Positions 11,901 through 24,577 of a DNA stretch of 64,000 bases are shown here, piece after piece; within the stretch, counting starts at the first letter, position 1; the number at the start of each line of letters is the position of its first letter. This stretch comes from Hydractinia symbiolongicarpus. Lineage: Eukaryota; Cnidaria; Hydrozoa; Anthoathecata; Hydractiniidae. The position numbers and the translations under genes were made by a program. The stretch lies in contig NC_079878.1 of assembly GCF_029227915.1 (NCBI RefSeq), positions 29,539,501-29,603,500 of the forward strand. The letters run 5' to 3'. A model generated the notes under the pieces. That model saw only the letters and a list, made by a program, of their open reading frames with translations, ran no database searches and was not told where the DNA came from.

Positions 11901-12887
11901 GGGTACTTTCTTTGTATGTACGCGACTATACGGGCCAAGCACGGGATTTACGGGAAATCGCGGGTTTTTGTTTGCCGGCGATTAAACTTCTTATATTCAG
12001 CGTCTCATCAAAAATGAAAACATTTTTGAAAACTACAAGTCTCATGCGTTTTAGTGGTGAAAAAATAATTTAAAAAATTGTTCGGGAAATGAGTTTACTC
12101 ACAGGGTACTTTCTTTGTATACATTCGACTATACGGGCCAAGCCCGGGATTTACGGGAAATCGCGGGTTTTCGTTTGCCGGCGATTAAACTTCTTTCATT
12201 AAGCGTCTCATCAAAAATGAAAACATTCCTGAAAACTACAAGTCTCATGCGTTTTAGTGGTGAAAAGATAATTTAAAAAATCGTTCGGGAAATGAGTTTA
12301 CTCCCTGGGTACTTTCTTTGTATGTACTCGACTATACGGGCCAAGCACAGGATTTACGGGAAATCGCGGGTTTTTGTTTGCCGGCGATTAAACTTCTTAT
12401 ATTCAGCGTCTCATCAAAAATGAAAACATTTTTGAAAACTACAAGTCTCATGCCTTTTAGTGGTGAAAAAATAATTTAAAAAATCGTTCGGGAAATGAGT
12501 TTACTCACAGGGTACTTTCTTTGTATGTACTCGACTATACGGGCCAAGCACAGGATTTACGGGAAATCGCGGGTTTTTGTTTGCCGGCGATTAAACTTCT
12601 TATATTCAGCGTCTCATCAAAAATGAAAACATTTTCGAAAACTACAAGTCTCATGCCTTTTAGTGGTGAGAAGATAATTTAAAAAATCGTTCGAGAAATG
12701 AGTTTACTCACGGGGTACTTTCTTTTTATACATTCGACTATACGGGCCAAACTCGGTATTTACGGGAAATCGCGGGTTTTCGTTTGCCGGCGATTAAACT
12801 TCTTTCATTAAGCGTCTAATCAAAAATGAAAACATTCCTGAAAACTACAAGTCTTATGCGTTTTTGTGGTGAAAAAATAATTTAAAA
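8909..12887 (+). repeat. Higher-order unit I-3 (20 monomers, 3,979 bp)
   Basis: Twenty monomers, three of them short (8,909, 10,506, 11,697). It includes a hexamer tandem duplication described separately. The stretch near 9,680-10,300 carries the rare GAAAAAAGAATTT and AAAATAAAAACATTT variants. These recur near 17,670-18,250 at an offset of 7,988 bp. Confidence 0.83.
10400..12466 (+). repeat. Tandem hexamer, 1,191-bp period
   Basis: Short monomers at 10,506, 11,697 and 12,888 are exactly 1,191 bp apart (five full monomers plus one 176-bp monomer). Bases from about 10,400 to 11,275 match about 11,591 to 12,466 with very few differences. One clear difference is ATGCGTTTTAG against ATGCCTTTTAG at the right end. 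The third period diverges in its monomer order. This is a recent local amplification inside the 4-kb family. Confidence 0.8.
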
Positions 12888-15800
12888 AATCGTTCGGTAA
12901 ATGTGTTTACTATCTGGGTATTTTCTTTGTATACTTTTGACTATACGGGCCGAGTCTAGGATTTACGGGAATTCGCGGGTTTTCGTTTGCCGGCGATTAA
13001 ACTTCTTTTATTTTTGAAAACTACAAGTCTCATGCGTTTTAGTGGTGAAAAGATAATTTAAAAAATCGTTCTTGAAATGAGTTTACTCACAGGGTACTTT
13101 CTTTGTATGTACGCGACTATACGGGCCAAGCACGGGATTTACGGGAAATCGCGGGTTTTTGTTTGCCGGCGATTAAACTTCTTATATTCAGCGTCTCATC
13201 AAAAATGAAAACATTTTTGAAAACTACAAGTCTCATGCGTTTTAGTGGTGAAAAAATAATTTAAAAAATCGTTCGGGAAATGAGTTTACTCACAGGGTAC
13301 TTTCCTTGTATACATTCGACTATACGGGCCAAGCCCGGGATTTACGGGAAATCGCGGGTTTTCGTTTGCCGGCGATTAAAATTCTTTCATTAAGCGTCTC
13401 ATCAAAAATGAAAACATTCCTGAAAACTACAAGTCTCATGCGTTTTTTAGTGGTGAAAAAATAATTTAAAAAATCGTTCGGGAAATGAGTTTACTCACAA
13501 GGTACTTTCTTTGTATGTACTCGACTATACGGGCCAAGCACGGGATTTACGGGAAATCGCGGGTTTTTGTTTGCCGGCGATTAAACTTCTTATATTCAGC
13601 GTCTCATCAAAAATGAAACCATTTTTGAAAACTACAAGTCTCATGCGTTTTAGTGGTGAAAAAATAATTTAAAAAATTGTTCGGGAAATGAGTTTACTCA
13701 CAGGGTACTTTCTTTGTATACATTCGACTATACGGGCCAAGCCCGGGATTTACGGGAAATCGCGGGTTTTCGTTTGCCGGCGATTAAACTTCTTTCATTA
13801 AGCGTCTCATCAAAAATGAAAACATTCCTGAAAACTACAAGTCTCTTGCGTTTTAGTGGTGAAAAGATAATTTAAAAAATCGTTCGGGAAATGAGTTTAC
13901 TCCCTGGGTACTTTCTTTGTATACTTTGGACTATACGGGCCAAGTCCGGGATTTACGGGAAATCGCGGGTTTTCGTTTGCAGGCGATTAAACGTCTTTTA
14001 TTCAGCGTCTCATCAAAAATGAAAACATTTTTGAAAACTACAAGTCTCATGCGTTTGAGTGGTGAAAAAATAGATTAAAAAATCGTTCTGGAAATGAGTT
14101 TACTCACAGGGTACTTTCTTTGTATGTACTCTACTATACGGGCCAAGCACAGGATTTACTGGAAATCGCGGGTTTTCGTTTGCCGGCGATTAAACATCTT
14201 TTATTCAGCGTCTCATCAAAAATGAAAACATTTTTGAAAACTACAAGTCTCATGCGTTTTAGTGGTGAAAAAATAGATTAAAAAATCGTTCTGGAAATGA
14301 GTTTACTCACAGCGTACTTTCTTTGTATGTACTCGACTATACGGGCCAAGCACAGGATTTACGGGAAATCGCGGGTTTTTGTTTGCCGGCGATTAAACTT
14401 CTTATATTCAGCGTCTCATCAAAAATGAAAACATTTTTGAAAACTACAAGTCTCATGCCTTTTGGTGGTGAGAAGATAATTTAAAAAATCGTTCGAGAAA
14501 TGAGTTTACTCACGGGGTACTTTCTTTTTATACGTTCGACTATACGGGCCAAACTCGGTATTTACGGGAAATCGCGGGTTTTCGTTTGCCGGCGATTAAA
14601 CTTCTTTCATTAAGCGTCTAATCAAAAATGAAAACATTCCTGAAAACTACAACTCTTATGCGTTTTTGTGGTGAAAAAATAATTTAAAAAATCGTTCGGT
14701 AAATGTGTTTACTATCTGGGTATTTTCTTTGTATACTTTTGACTATACGGGCCGAGTCTAGGATTTACGGGAATTCGCGGGTTTTCGTTTGCCGGCGATT
14801 AAACTTCTTTTATTTTTGAAAACTACAAGTCTCATGCGTTTTAGTGGTGAAAAGATAATTTAAAAAATCGTTCTTGAAATGGGTTTACTCACAGGATAAT
14901 TTCTTTGTATGTACGCGACTATACAGGCCAAGCACGGGATTTACGGGAAATCGCGGGTTTTTGTTTGCCGGCGATTAAACTTCTTATATTCAGCGTCTCA
15001 TCAAAAATGAAAACATTTTTGAAAACTACAAGTCTCATGCGTTTTAGTGGTGAAAAAATAATTTAAAAAATCGTTCGGGAAATGAGTTTACTCACAGGGT
15101 ACTTTCCTTGTATGTACTCGACTATACGGGCCAAGCACGGGATTTACGGGAAATCGCGGGTTTTTGTTTGCCGGCGATTAAACTTCTTATATTCAGCGTC
15201 TCATCAAAAATGAAACCATTTTTGAAAACTACAAGTCTCATGCGTTTTAGTGGTGAAAAAATAATTTAAAAAATCGTTCGGGAAATGAGTTTACTCACAG
15301 GGTACTTTCTTTGTATACATTCGACTATACGGGCCAAGCCCGGGATTTACGGGAAATCGCGGGTTTTCGTTTGCCGGCGATTAAACTTCTTTCATTAAGC
15401 GTCTCATCAAAAATGAAAACATTCCTGAAAACTACAAGTCTCTTGCGTTTTAGTGGTGAAAAGATAATTTAAAAAATCGTTCGGGAAATGAGTTTACTCC
15501 CTGGGTACTTTCTTTGTATACTTTGGACTATACGGGCCAAGTCCGGGATTTACGGGAAATCGCAGGTTTTCGTTTGCCGGCGATTAAACATCTTTTATTC
15601 AGCGTCTCATCAAAAATGAAAACATTTTTGAAAACTACAAGTCTCATGCGTTTGAGTGGTGAAAAAATAGATTAAAAAATCGTTCTGGAAATGAGTTTAC
15701 TCACAGGGTACTTTCTTTGTATGTACTCGACTATACGGGCCAAGCACAGGATTTACGGGAAATCGCGGGTTTTTGTTTGCCGGCGATTAAACTTTTATAT

Positions 15801-16691
15801 TCAGCGTCTTATCAAAAATGAAAACATTTTTGAAAACTACAAGTCTCATGCGTTTTAGTGGTGAAAAAATAATTTAAAAAATCGTTCGGGAAATGAGTTT
15901 ACTCACAGGGTACTTTCTTTGTATACATTCGACTATACGGGCCAAGCCCGGGATTTACGGGAAATCGCGGGTTTTCGTTTGCCGGCGATTAAACTTCTTT
16001 CATTAAGCGTCTCATCAAAAATGAAAACATTCCTGAAAACTACAAGTCTCATGCGTTTTAGTGGTGAAAAGATAATTTAAAAAATCGTTCGGGAAATGAG
16101 TTTACTCCCTAGGTACTTTCTTTGTATACTTTTGACTATACAGGCCAAGTCCGGGATTTACTGGAAATCGCGGGTTTTCGTTTGCCGGCGATTAAACATC
16201 TTTTATTCAGCGTCTCATCAAAAATGAAAACATTTTTGAAAACTACAAGTCTCATGCGTTTTAGTGGTGAAAAAATAGATTAAAAAATCGTTCTGGAAAT
16301 GAGTTTACTCACAGCGTACTTTCTTTGTATGTACTCGACTATACGGGCCAAGCACAGGATTTACGGGAAATCGCGGGTTTTTGTTTGCCGGCGATTAAAC
16401 TTCTTATATTCAGCGTCTCATCAAAAATGAAAACATTTTTGAAAACTACAAGTCTCATGCCTTTTAGTGGTGAGAAGATAATTTAAAAAATCGTTCGAGA
16501 AATGAGTTTACTCACGGGGTACTTTCTTTTTATACATTCGACTATACGGGCCAAACTCGGTATTTACGGGAAATCGCGGGTTTTCGTTTGCCGGCGATTA
16601 AACTTCTTTCATTAAGCGTCTAATCAAAAATGAAAACATTCCTGAAAACTACAAGTCTTATGCGTTTTTGTGGTGAAAAAATAATTTAAAA
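12888..16691 (+). repeat. Higher-order unit I-4 (19 monomers, 3,804 bp)
   Basis: Nineteen monomers, two of them short (12,888 and 14,690). It lacks one monomer relative to unit I-2. A chimeric monomer near 15,066-15,268 joins an A-type left part (ACTTTCCTTG) to a C-type right part (TATGTACTCG), where related copies read TATACATTCG. That is the expected scar of an unequal crossover that removed one 203-bp copy. Confidence 0.83.
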
Positions 16692-19600
16692 AATCGTTCG
16701 GTAAATGTGTTTACTATCTGGGTATTTTCTTTGTATACTTTTGACTATACGGGCCGGGTCTAGGATTTACGGGAATTCGCGGGTTTTCGTTTGCCGGCGA
16801 TTAAACTTCTTTTATTTTTGAAAACTACAAGTCTCATGCGTTTTAGTGGTGAAAAGATAATTTAAAAAATCGTTCTTGAAATGAGTTTACTCACAGGGTA
16901 CTTTCTTTGTATGTACGCGACTATACGGGCCAAGCACGGGATTTACGGGAAATCGCGGGTTTTTGTTTGCCGGCGATTAAACTTCTTATATTCAGCGTCT
17001 CATCAAAAATGAAAACATTTTTGAAAACTACAAGTCTCATGCGTTTTAGTGGTGAAAAAATAATTTAAAAAATCGTTCGGGAAATGAGTTTACCCACAGG
17101 GTACTTTCCTTGTATACATTCGACTATACGGGCCAAGCCCGGGATTTACGGGAAATCGCGGGTTTTCGTTTGCCGGCGATTAAAATTCTTTCATTAAGCG
17201 TCTCATCAAAAATGAAAACATTCCTGAAAACTACAAGTCTCATGCGTTTTTTAGTGGTGAAAAAATAATTTAAAAAATCGTTCGGGAAATGAGTTTACTC
17301 CCTGGGTACTTTCTTTGTATACTTTTGATTATACGGGCCGAGTCCGGGATTTACGGGAAATCGCGGGTTTTCGTTTGCCGGCGATTAAACATCTTTTATT
17401 CAGCGTCTCATCAAAAATGAAAACATTTTTGAAAACTACAAGTCTCATGCGTTTTAGTGGTGAAAAGATAATTTAAAAAATCGTTCTGGAAATGAGTTTA
17501 CTCACAAGGTACTTTCTTTGTATGTACTCGACTATACGGGCCAAGCACGGGATTTACGGGAAATCGCGGGTTTTTGTTTGCCGGCGATTAAACTTCTTAT
17601 ATTCAGCGTCTCATCAAAAATGAAACCATTTTTGAAAACTACAAGTCTCATGCGTTTTAGTGGTGAAAAAAGAATTTAAAAAATCGTTCGGGAAATGAGT
17701 TTACTCACAGGGTACTTCCTTTGTATACATTCGACTATACGGGCCAAGCCCGGGATTTACGGGAAATCGTGGGTTTTCGTTTGCCGGCGATTAAACATCT
17801 TTTATTCAGCGTCTCATCAAAAATAAAAACATTTTTAAAAACTACAAGTCTCATGCGTTTTAGTGGTGAAAAAATAGATTAAAAAATCGTTCTGGAAATG
17901 AGTTTACTCACAGGGTACTTTCTTTGTATGTACTCGACTATACGGGCCAAGCACAGGATTTGCGGGAAATCGCGGGTTTTCGTTTGCCGGCGATTAAACT
18001 TCTTTCATTAAGCGTCTCATCAAAAATGAAAACATTCCTGAAAACTACAAGTCTCATGCGTTTTAGTGGTGAAAAAATAATTTAAAAAATTGTTCGGGAA
18101 ATGAGTTTACTCCCTGGGTACTTTCTTTGTATACTTTTGACTATACGGGCCAAGTCCGGGATTTACGGGAAATCGCGGGTTTTCGTTTGCCGGCGATTAA
18201 ACATCTTTTATTCAGCGTCTCATCAAAAATAAAAACATTTTTGAAAACTACAAGTCTCATGCGTTTTAGTGGTGAAAAAATAGATTAAAAAATCGTTCTG
18301 GAAATGAGTTTACTCACAGGGTACTTTCTTTGTATGTACTCGACTATACGGGCCAAGCACAGGATTTGCGGGAAATCGCGGGTTTTTGTTTGCCGGCGAT
18401 TAAACTTCTTATATTCAGCGTCTCATCAAAAATAAAAACATTTTTGAAAACTACAAGTCTCATGCGTTTTAGTGGTGAAAAAATAGATTAAAAAATCGTT
18501 CTGGAAATGAGTTTACTCACAGGGTACTTTCTTTGTATGTACTTGACTATACGGGCCAAGCACAGGATTTGCGGGAAATCGCGGGTTTTTGTTTGCCGGC
18601 GATTAAACTTCTTATATTCAGCGTCTCATCAAAAATGAAAACATTTTTGAAAACTACAAGTCTCATGCGTTTTAGTGGTGAAAAATAATTTAAAAAATCG
18701 TTCGGGAAATGAGTTTACTCACAGGGTACTTTCTTTGTATACATTCGACTATACGGGCCAAGCCCGGGATTTACGGGAAATCGCGGGTTTTCGTTTGCCG
18801 GCGATTAAACTTCCTTCATTAAGCGTCTCATCAAAAATGAAAACATTCCTGAAAACTACAAGTCTCATGCGTTTTAGTGGTGAAAAATTAATTTAAAAAA
18901 TCGTTCGGGAAATGAGTTTACTCCCTGGGTACTTTCTTTGTATACTTCTGACTATACGGGCCGAGTCCGGGATTTACGGAAATCGCGGGTTTTCGTTTGC
19001 CGGCGATTAAACATCTTTTATTCAGCGTCTCATCAAAAATGAAAACATTTTTGAAAACTACAAGTCTTATGCGTTTTAGTGGTGAAAAAATAATTTAAAA
19101 AATCGTTCGGGAAATGAGTTTACTCCCTGGGTACTTTCTTTGTATACTTTTGACTATACGGGCCGAGTCCGGTATTTACGGGAAATCGCGGGTTTTGGTT
19201 TGCCGGCGATTAAACATCTTTTATTCAGCGTCTTGTCAAAAATGAAAACATTTTTGAAAACTACAAGTCTCATGCGTTTTAGTGGTGAAAAGATAATTTA
19301 AAAAATCGTTCGGGAAATAAGTTTACTCACAGGGTACTTTCTTTGTATGTACTCGACTATACGGGCCAAGCACGGGATTTACGGGAAATCGCGGGTTTGG
19401 TTTGCCGGCGATTAAACATCTTTTATTCAGCGTCTTATCAAAAATGAAAACATTTTTGAAAACTACAAGTCTCATGCGTTTTAGTGGTGAAAAGATAATT
19501 TAAAAAATCGTTCTGGAAATAAGTTTACTCACAGGGTACTTTCTTTGTATGTACTCGACTATACGGGCCAAGCACGGGATTTACGGGAAATCGCGGGTTT

Positions 19601-22600
19601 GGTTTGCCGGCGATTAAACATCTTTTATTCAGCGTCTTATCAAAAATGAAAACATTTTTGAAAACTACAAGTCTCATGCGTTTTAGTGGTGAAAAGAAAA
19701 CTTAAAAAATCGTTCGGGAAATGAGTTTACTCACAGGGTACTTTCTTTGTATACTTCTGACTATACGGGCCAAGCACGGGATTTACGGGAATTCGCGGGT
19801 TTTCGTTTGCTAGCGATTAAACGTCTTTTATTCAGAGTCTCATCAAAAATGAAAACATTTTTGAAAACTACAAGTCTCATGCGTTTTAGTGGTGAAAAGA
19901 TAATTTAAAAAATCGTTCTGGAAATGAGTTTACTCACAGGGTACTTTCTTTGTATGTACTCGACTATACGGGCCAAGCACAGGATTTACGGGAAATGGCG
20001 GGTTTTTGTTTGCCGGCGATTAAACTTTTTATATTCAGCGTCTCATCAAAAATGAAAACATTTTTGAAAACTACAAGTCTCATGCCTTTTAGTGGTGAAA
20101 AAATAATTTAAAAAATCATTCGGGAAATGAGTTTACTCACAGGGTACTTTCTTTGTATACATTCGACTATACGGGCCAAGCCCGGGATTTACGGGAAATC
20201 GCGGGTTTTCGTTTGCCGGCGATTAAACTTCCTTCATTAAGCGTCTCATCAAAAATGAAAACATTTTTGAAAACTACAAGTCTCATGCGTTTTAGTGGTG
20301 AAAAAATAATTTAAAAAATCGTTCGGGAAATGAGTTTACTCCCTGCGTACTTTCTTTGTATACTTTTGACTATTCGGGCCGAGTCCGGGATTTACGGAAA
20401 TCGTGGGTTTTCGTTTGCCGGCGATTAAACTTCTTTCATTAATCGTTTCATCAAAAATGAAAACATTCCTGAAAACTACAAGTCTTATGCGTTTTAGTGG
20501 TGAAAAAATAATTTAAAAAATCGTTCGGGAAATGAGTTTACTCCCTGGGTACTTTCTTTGTATACTTTTGACTATTCGGGCCGAGTCCGGGATTTACGGA
20601 AATCGCGGGTTTTCGTTTGCCGGCGATTAAACTTCTTTCATTAATCGTTTCATCAAAAATGAAAACATTCCTGAAAACTACAAGTCTTATGCGTTTTAGT
20701 GGTGAAAAAATAATTTAAAAAATCGTTCGGGAAATGTGTTTGCTCACAGGGTACTTTCTTTGTATGTACTCGACTATACGGGCCGAGTCCGGTATTTACG
20801 GGAAATCGCGGGTTTTGGTTTGCCGGCGATTAAACATCTTTTATTCAGCGTCTTATCAAAAATGAAAACATTTTTGAAAACTACAAGTCTCATGCGTTTT
20901 AGTGGTGAAAAGATAATTTTAAAAATCGTTCGGGAAATGAGTTTACTCACAGGGTACTTTCTTTGTATACATTCGACTATACGGGCCAAGCCCGGGATTT
21001 ACGGGAATTCGCGGGATTTTGTTTGCCGGCGATTAAACTTCTTTTATTCAGAGTCTCATCAAAAATGAAAACATTTTTGAAAACTACAAGTCTCATGCGT
21101 TTTAGTGGTGAAAAAATAGATTAAAAAATCGTTCTGGAAATGAGTTTACTCACAGGGTACTTTCTTTGTATGTACTCGACTACACGGGCCGAGTCCGGTA
21201 TTTACGGGAAATCGCGGGTTTTGTTTTGCCGGCGATTAAACATCTTTCATTCAGCGTCTTATCAAAAATGAAAACATTTTTGAAAACTACAAGTCTTATG
21301 CGTTTTGGTGGTGAAAAGATAATTTAAAAAATCGTTCGGGAAATGAGTTTACTCCCTGGGTACTTTCTTTGTATACATTCGACTATACGGGCCAAGCCCG
21401 GGATTTACGGGAATTCGCGGGTTTTCGTTTGCCGGCGATTAAACTTCTTTTATTCAGAGTCTCATCAAAAATGAAAACATTTTTGAAAACTACAAGTCTC
21501 ATGCGTTTTAGTGGTGAAAAGATAATTTAAAAAATCGTTCTGGAAATGAGTTTACTCACAGGGTACTTTCTTTGTATGTAACTGACTATACGGGCCAAGC
21601 ACGGGATTTACGGGAAATCGCAGGTTTTTGTTTGCCGGCGATTAAACTTCTTATATTCAGCGTCTCATCAAAAATGAAACCATTTTTGAAAACTACAAGT
21701 CTCATGCGTTTTAGTGGTGAAAAAATAATTTAAAAAATCGTTCGGGAAATGAGTTTACTCCCTGGGTACTTTCTTTGTATACTTTTCACTATACGGGCCA
21801 AGTACGGGATTTACGGGAAATCGCGGGTTTTCGTTTGCCGGCGATTAAACATCTTTTATTCAGCGTCTCATCAAAAATGAAAACATTTTTGAAAACTACA
21901 AGTCTCATGCGTTTTAGTGGTGAAAAAATAGATTAAAAAATCGTTCCCGAAATGAGTTTACTCACAGGGTACTTTCTTTGTATGTACTCGACTATACGGG
22001 CCAAGCACGGGATTTACGGGAAATCGTGGGTTTTTGTTTGCCGGCGATTAAACTTCTTATATTCAGCGTCTCATTAAAAATGAAACCATTTTTGAAAACT
22101 ACAAGTCTCATGCGTTTTAGTGGTGAAAAAATAATTTAAAAAATCGTTCGGGAAATGAGTTTACTCACAGGGTACTTTCTTTGTATACATTCGACTATAC
22201 GGGCCAAGCCCGGGATTTACGGGAAATCGCGGGTTTTCGTTTGCCGGCGATTAAACTTCTTTCATTAAGCGTCTCATCAAAAATGAAAACATTCCTGAAA
22301 ACTACAAGTCTCTTGCGTTTTAGTGGTGAAAAGATAATTTAAAAAATCGTTCGGGAAATGAGTTTACTCCCTGGGTACTTTCTTTGTATACTTTGGACTA
22401 TACGGGCCAAGTCCGGGATTTACGGGAAATCGCGGGTTTTCGTTTGCCGGCGATTAAACATCTTTTATTCAGCGTCTTATCAAAAATGAAAACATTTTTG
22501 AAAACTACAAGTCTCATGCGTTTTAGTGGTGAAAAAATAGATTAAAAAATCGTTCTGGAAATGAGTTTACTCACAGGGTACTTTCTTTGTATGTACTCGA

Positions 22601-24577
22601 CTATACGGGCCAAGCCCGGGATTTACGGGAAATCGCGGGTTTTCGTTTGCCGGCGATTAAACTTCTTTCATTAAGCGTCTCATCAAAAATGAAAACATTC
22701 CTGAAAACTACAAGTCTCATGCGTTTTAGTGGTGAAAAGATAATTTAAAAAATCGTTCGGGAAATGAGTTTACTCCCTGGGTACTTTCTTTGTATACTTT
22801 TGACTATGCGGGCCAAGTCCGGGATTTACTGGAAATCGCGGGTTTTTGTTTGCCGGCGATTAAACATCTTTTATTCAGCGTCTCATCAAAAATGAAAACA
22901 TTTTTGAAAACTACAAGTCTCATGCGTTTTAGTGGTGAAAAAATAGATTAAAAAATCGTTCTGGAAATGAGTTTATTCACAGGGTACTTTCTTTGTATGT
23001 ACTCGACTATACGGGCCAAGCACAGGATTTACGGGAAATCGCGGGTTTTTGTTTGCCGGCGATTAAACTTCTTATATTCAGCGTCTCATCAAAAATGAAA
23101 ACATTTTTGAAAACTACAAGTTTCATGCGTTTTAGTGGTGAAAAAATAACTTAAAAAATCGTTCGGGAAATGAGTTTACTCACAGGGTACTTTCTTTGTA
23201 TACATTCGACTATACGGGCCAAGCCCGGGATTTACGGGAAATCGCGGGTTTTCGTTTGCCGGCGATTAAACTTCTTTTATTAAGCGTCTCATCAAAAATG
23301 AAAACATTCCTGAAAACTACAAGTCTCATGCGTTTTAGTGGTGAAAAAATAATTTTAAAAATCGTTCGGAAAATGTGTTTACTCCCTGGGTACTTTCTTT
23401 GTATACTTTTGACTATACGGGCTGAGTCCGGGATTTACGGGAAATCGCGGGTTTTCGTTTCCCGGCGATTAAACATCTTTTATTCAGCGTCTCATCAAAA
23501 ATGAAAACATTTTTGAAAACTACAAGTCTCATGCGTTTTAGTGGTGAAAAAATAATTTAAAAAATCGTTCGGGAAATGAGTTTACTCACAGGGTACTTTC
23601 TTTGTATACATTCGACTATACGGGCCAAGCCCGGGATTTACGGGAAATCGCGGGTTTTCGTTTGCCGGCGATTAAACTTCTTTCATTAAGCGTCTCATCA
23701 AAAATGAAAACATTCCTGAAAACTACAAGTCTCATGCGTTTTAGTGGTGAAAAGATAATTTAAAAAATCGTTCGGGAAATGAGTTTACTCCCTGGGTACT
23801 TTCTTTGGATACTTTTGACTATACGGGCCAAGTCCGGGATTTACTGGAAATCGCGGGTTTTCGTTTGCCGGCGATTAAACATCTTTTATTCAGCGTCTCA
23901 TCAAAAATGAAAACATTTTCGAAAACTACAAGTCTCATGCGTTTTAGTGGTGAAAAAATAGATTAAAAAATCGTTCTGGAAATGAGTTTACTCACAGGGT
24001 ACTTTCTTTGTATGTACTCGACTATACGGGCCAAGCACAGGATTTACGGGAAATCGCGGGTTTTTGTTTGCCGGCGATTAAACTTCTTATATTCAGCGTC
24101 TCATTAAAAATGAAAACATTTTTGAAAACTACAAGTCTCATGCGTTTTAGTGGTGAAAAAATAATTTAAAAAATCGTTCGGGAAATGAGTTTACTCACAG
24201 GGTACTTTCTTTGTATACATTCGACTATACGGGCCAAGCCCGGGATTTACGGGAAATCGCGGGTTTTCGTTTGCCGGCGATTAAACTTCTTTCATTAAGC
24301 GTCTCATCAAAAATGAAAACATTCCTGAAAACTACAAGTCTCATGCGTTTTAGTGGTAAAAAAATAATTTTAAAAATCGTTCGGAAAATGTGTTTACTCC
24401 CTGGGTACTTTCTTTGTATACTTTTGACTATACGGGCCGAGTCCAGGATTTACGGGAAATCGCGGGTTTTCGTTTCCCGGCGATTAAACATCTTTTATTC
24501 AGCGTCTCATCAAAAATGAAAACATTTTTAAAAACTACAAGTCTCATGCGTTTTAGTAATGAAAAAATAATTTAAAA
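16692..24577 (+). repeat. Irregular satellite segment between two higher-order families
   Basis: All 203-bp monomers, but without the regular spacing of the flanking families and, apart from one at its left edge, without short monomers. The part near 17,450-18,300 copies 9,460-10,310 at an offset of 7,988. Near 18,300-18,600 C-type monomers with AGGATTTGCGGG are tandemly duplicated. Near 19,180-19,620 monomers with GGTTTGGTTTGCC or GGTTTTGGTTTGCC are tandemly repeated; two share a 1-bp deletion and are 202 bp apart (19,391 and 19,593). A 1,015-bp (five-monomer) offset links 23,196 with 24,211. Confidence 0.8.

Noticed and set aside
20736-21068. A 110-codon + strand open frame, and the family of 60-104-codon + frames with MYTFDYTG- or FTPWV-like starts
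   Set aside because: They are translations of the satellite monomer. They recur with each copy, shift frame every 203 bp, stop at monomer landmarks, and have no ribosome site, splice context or independent conservation.
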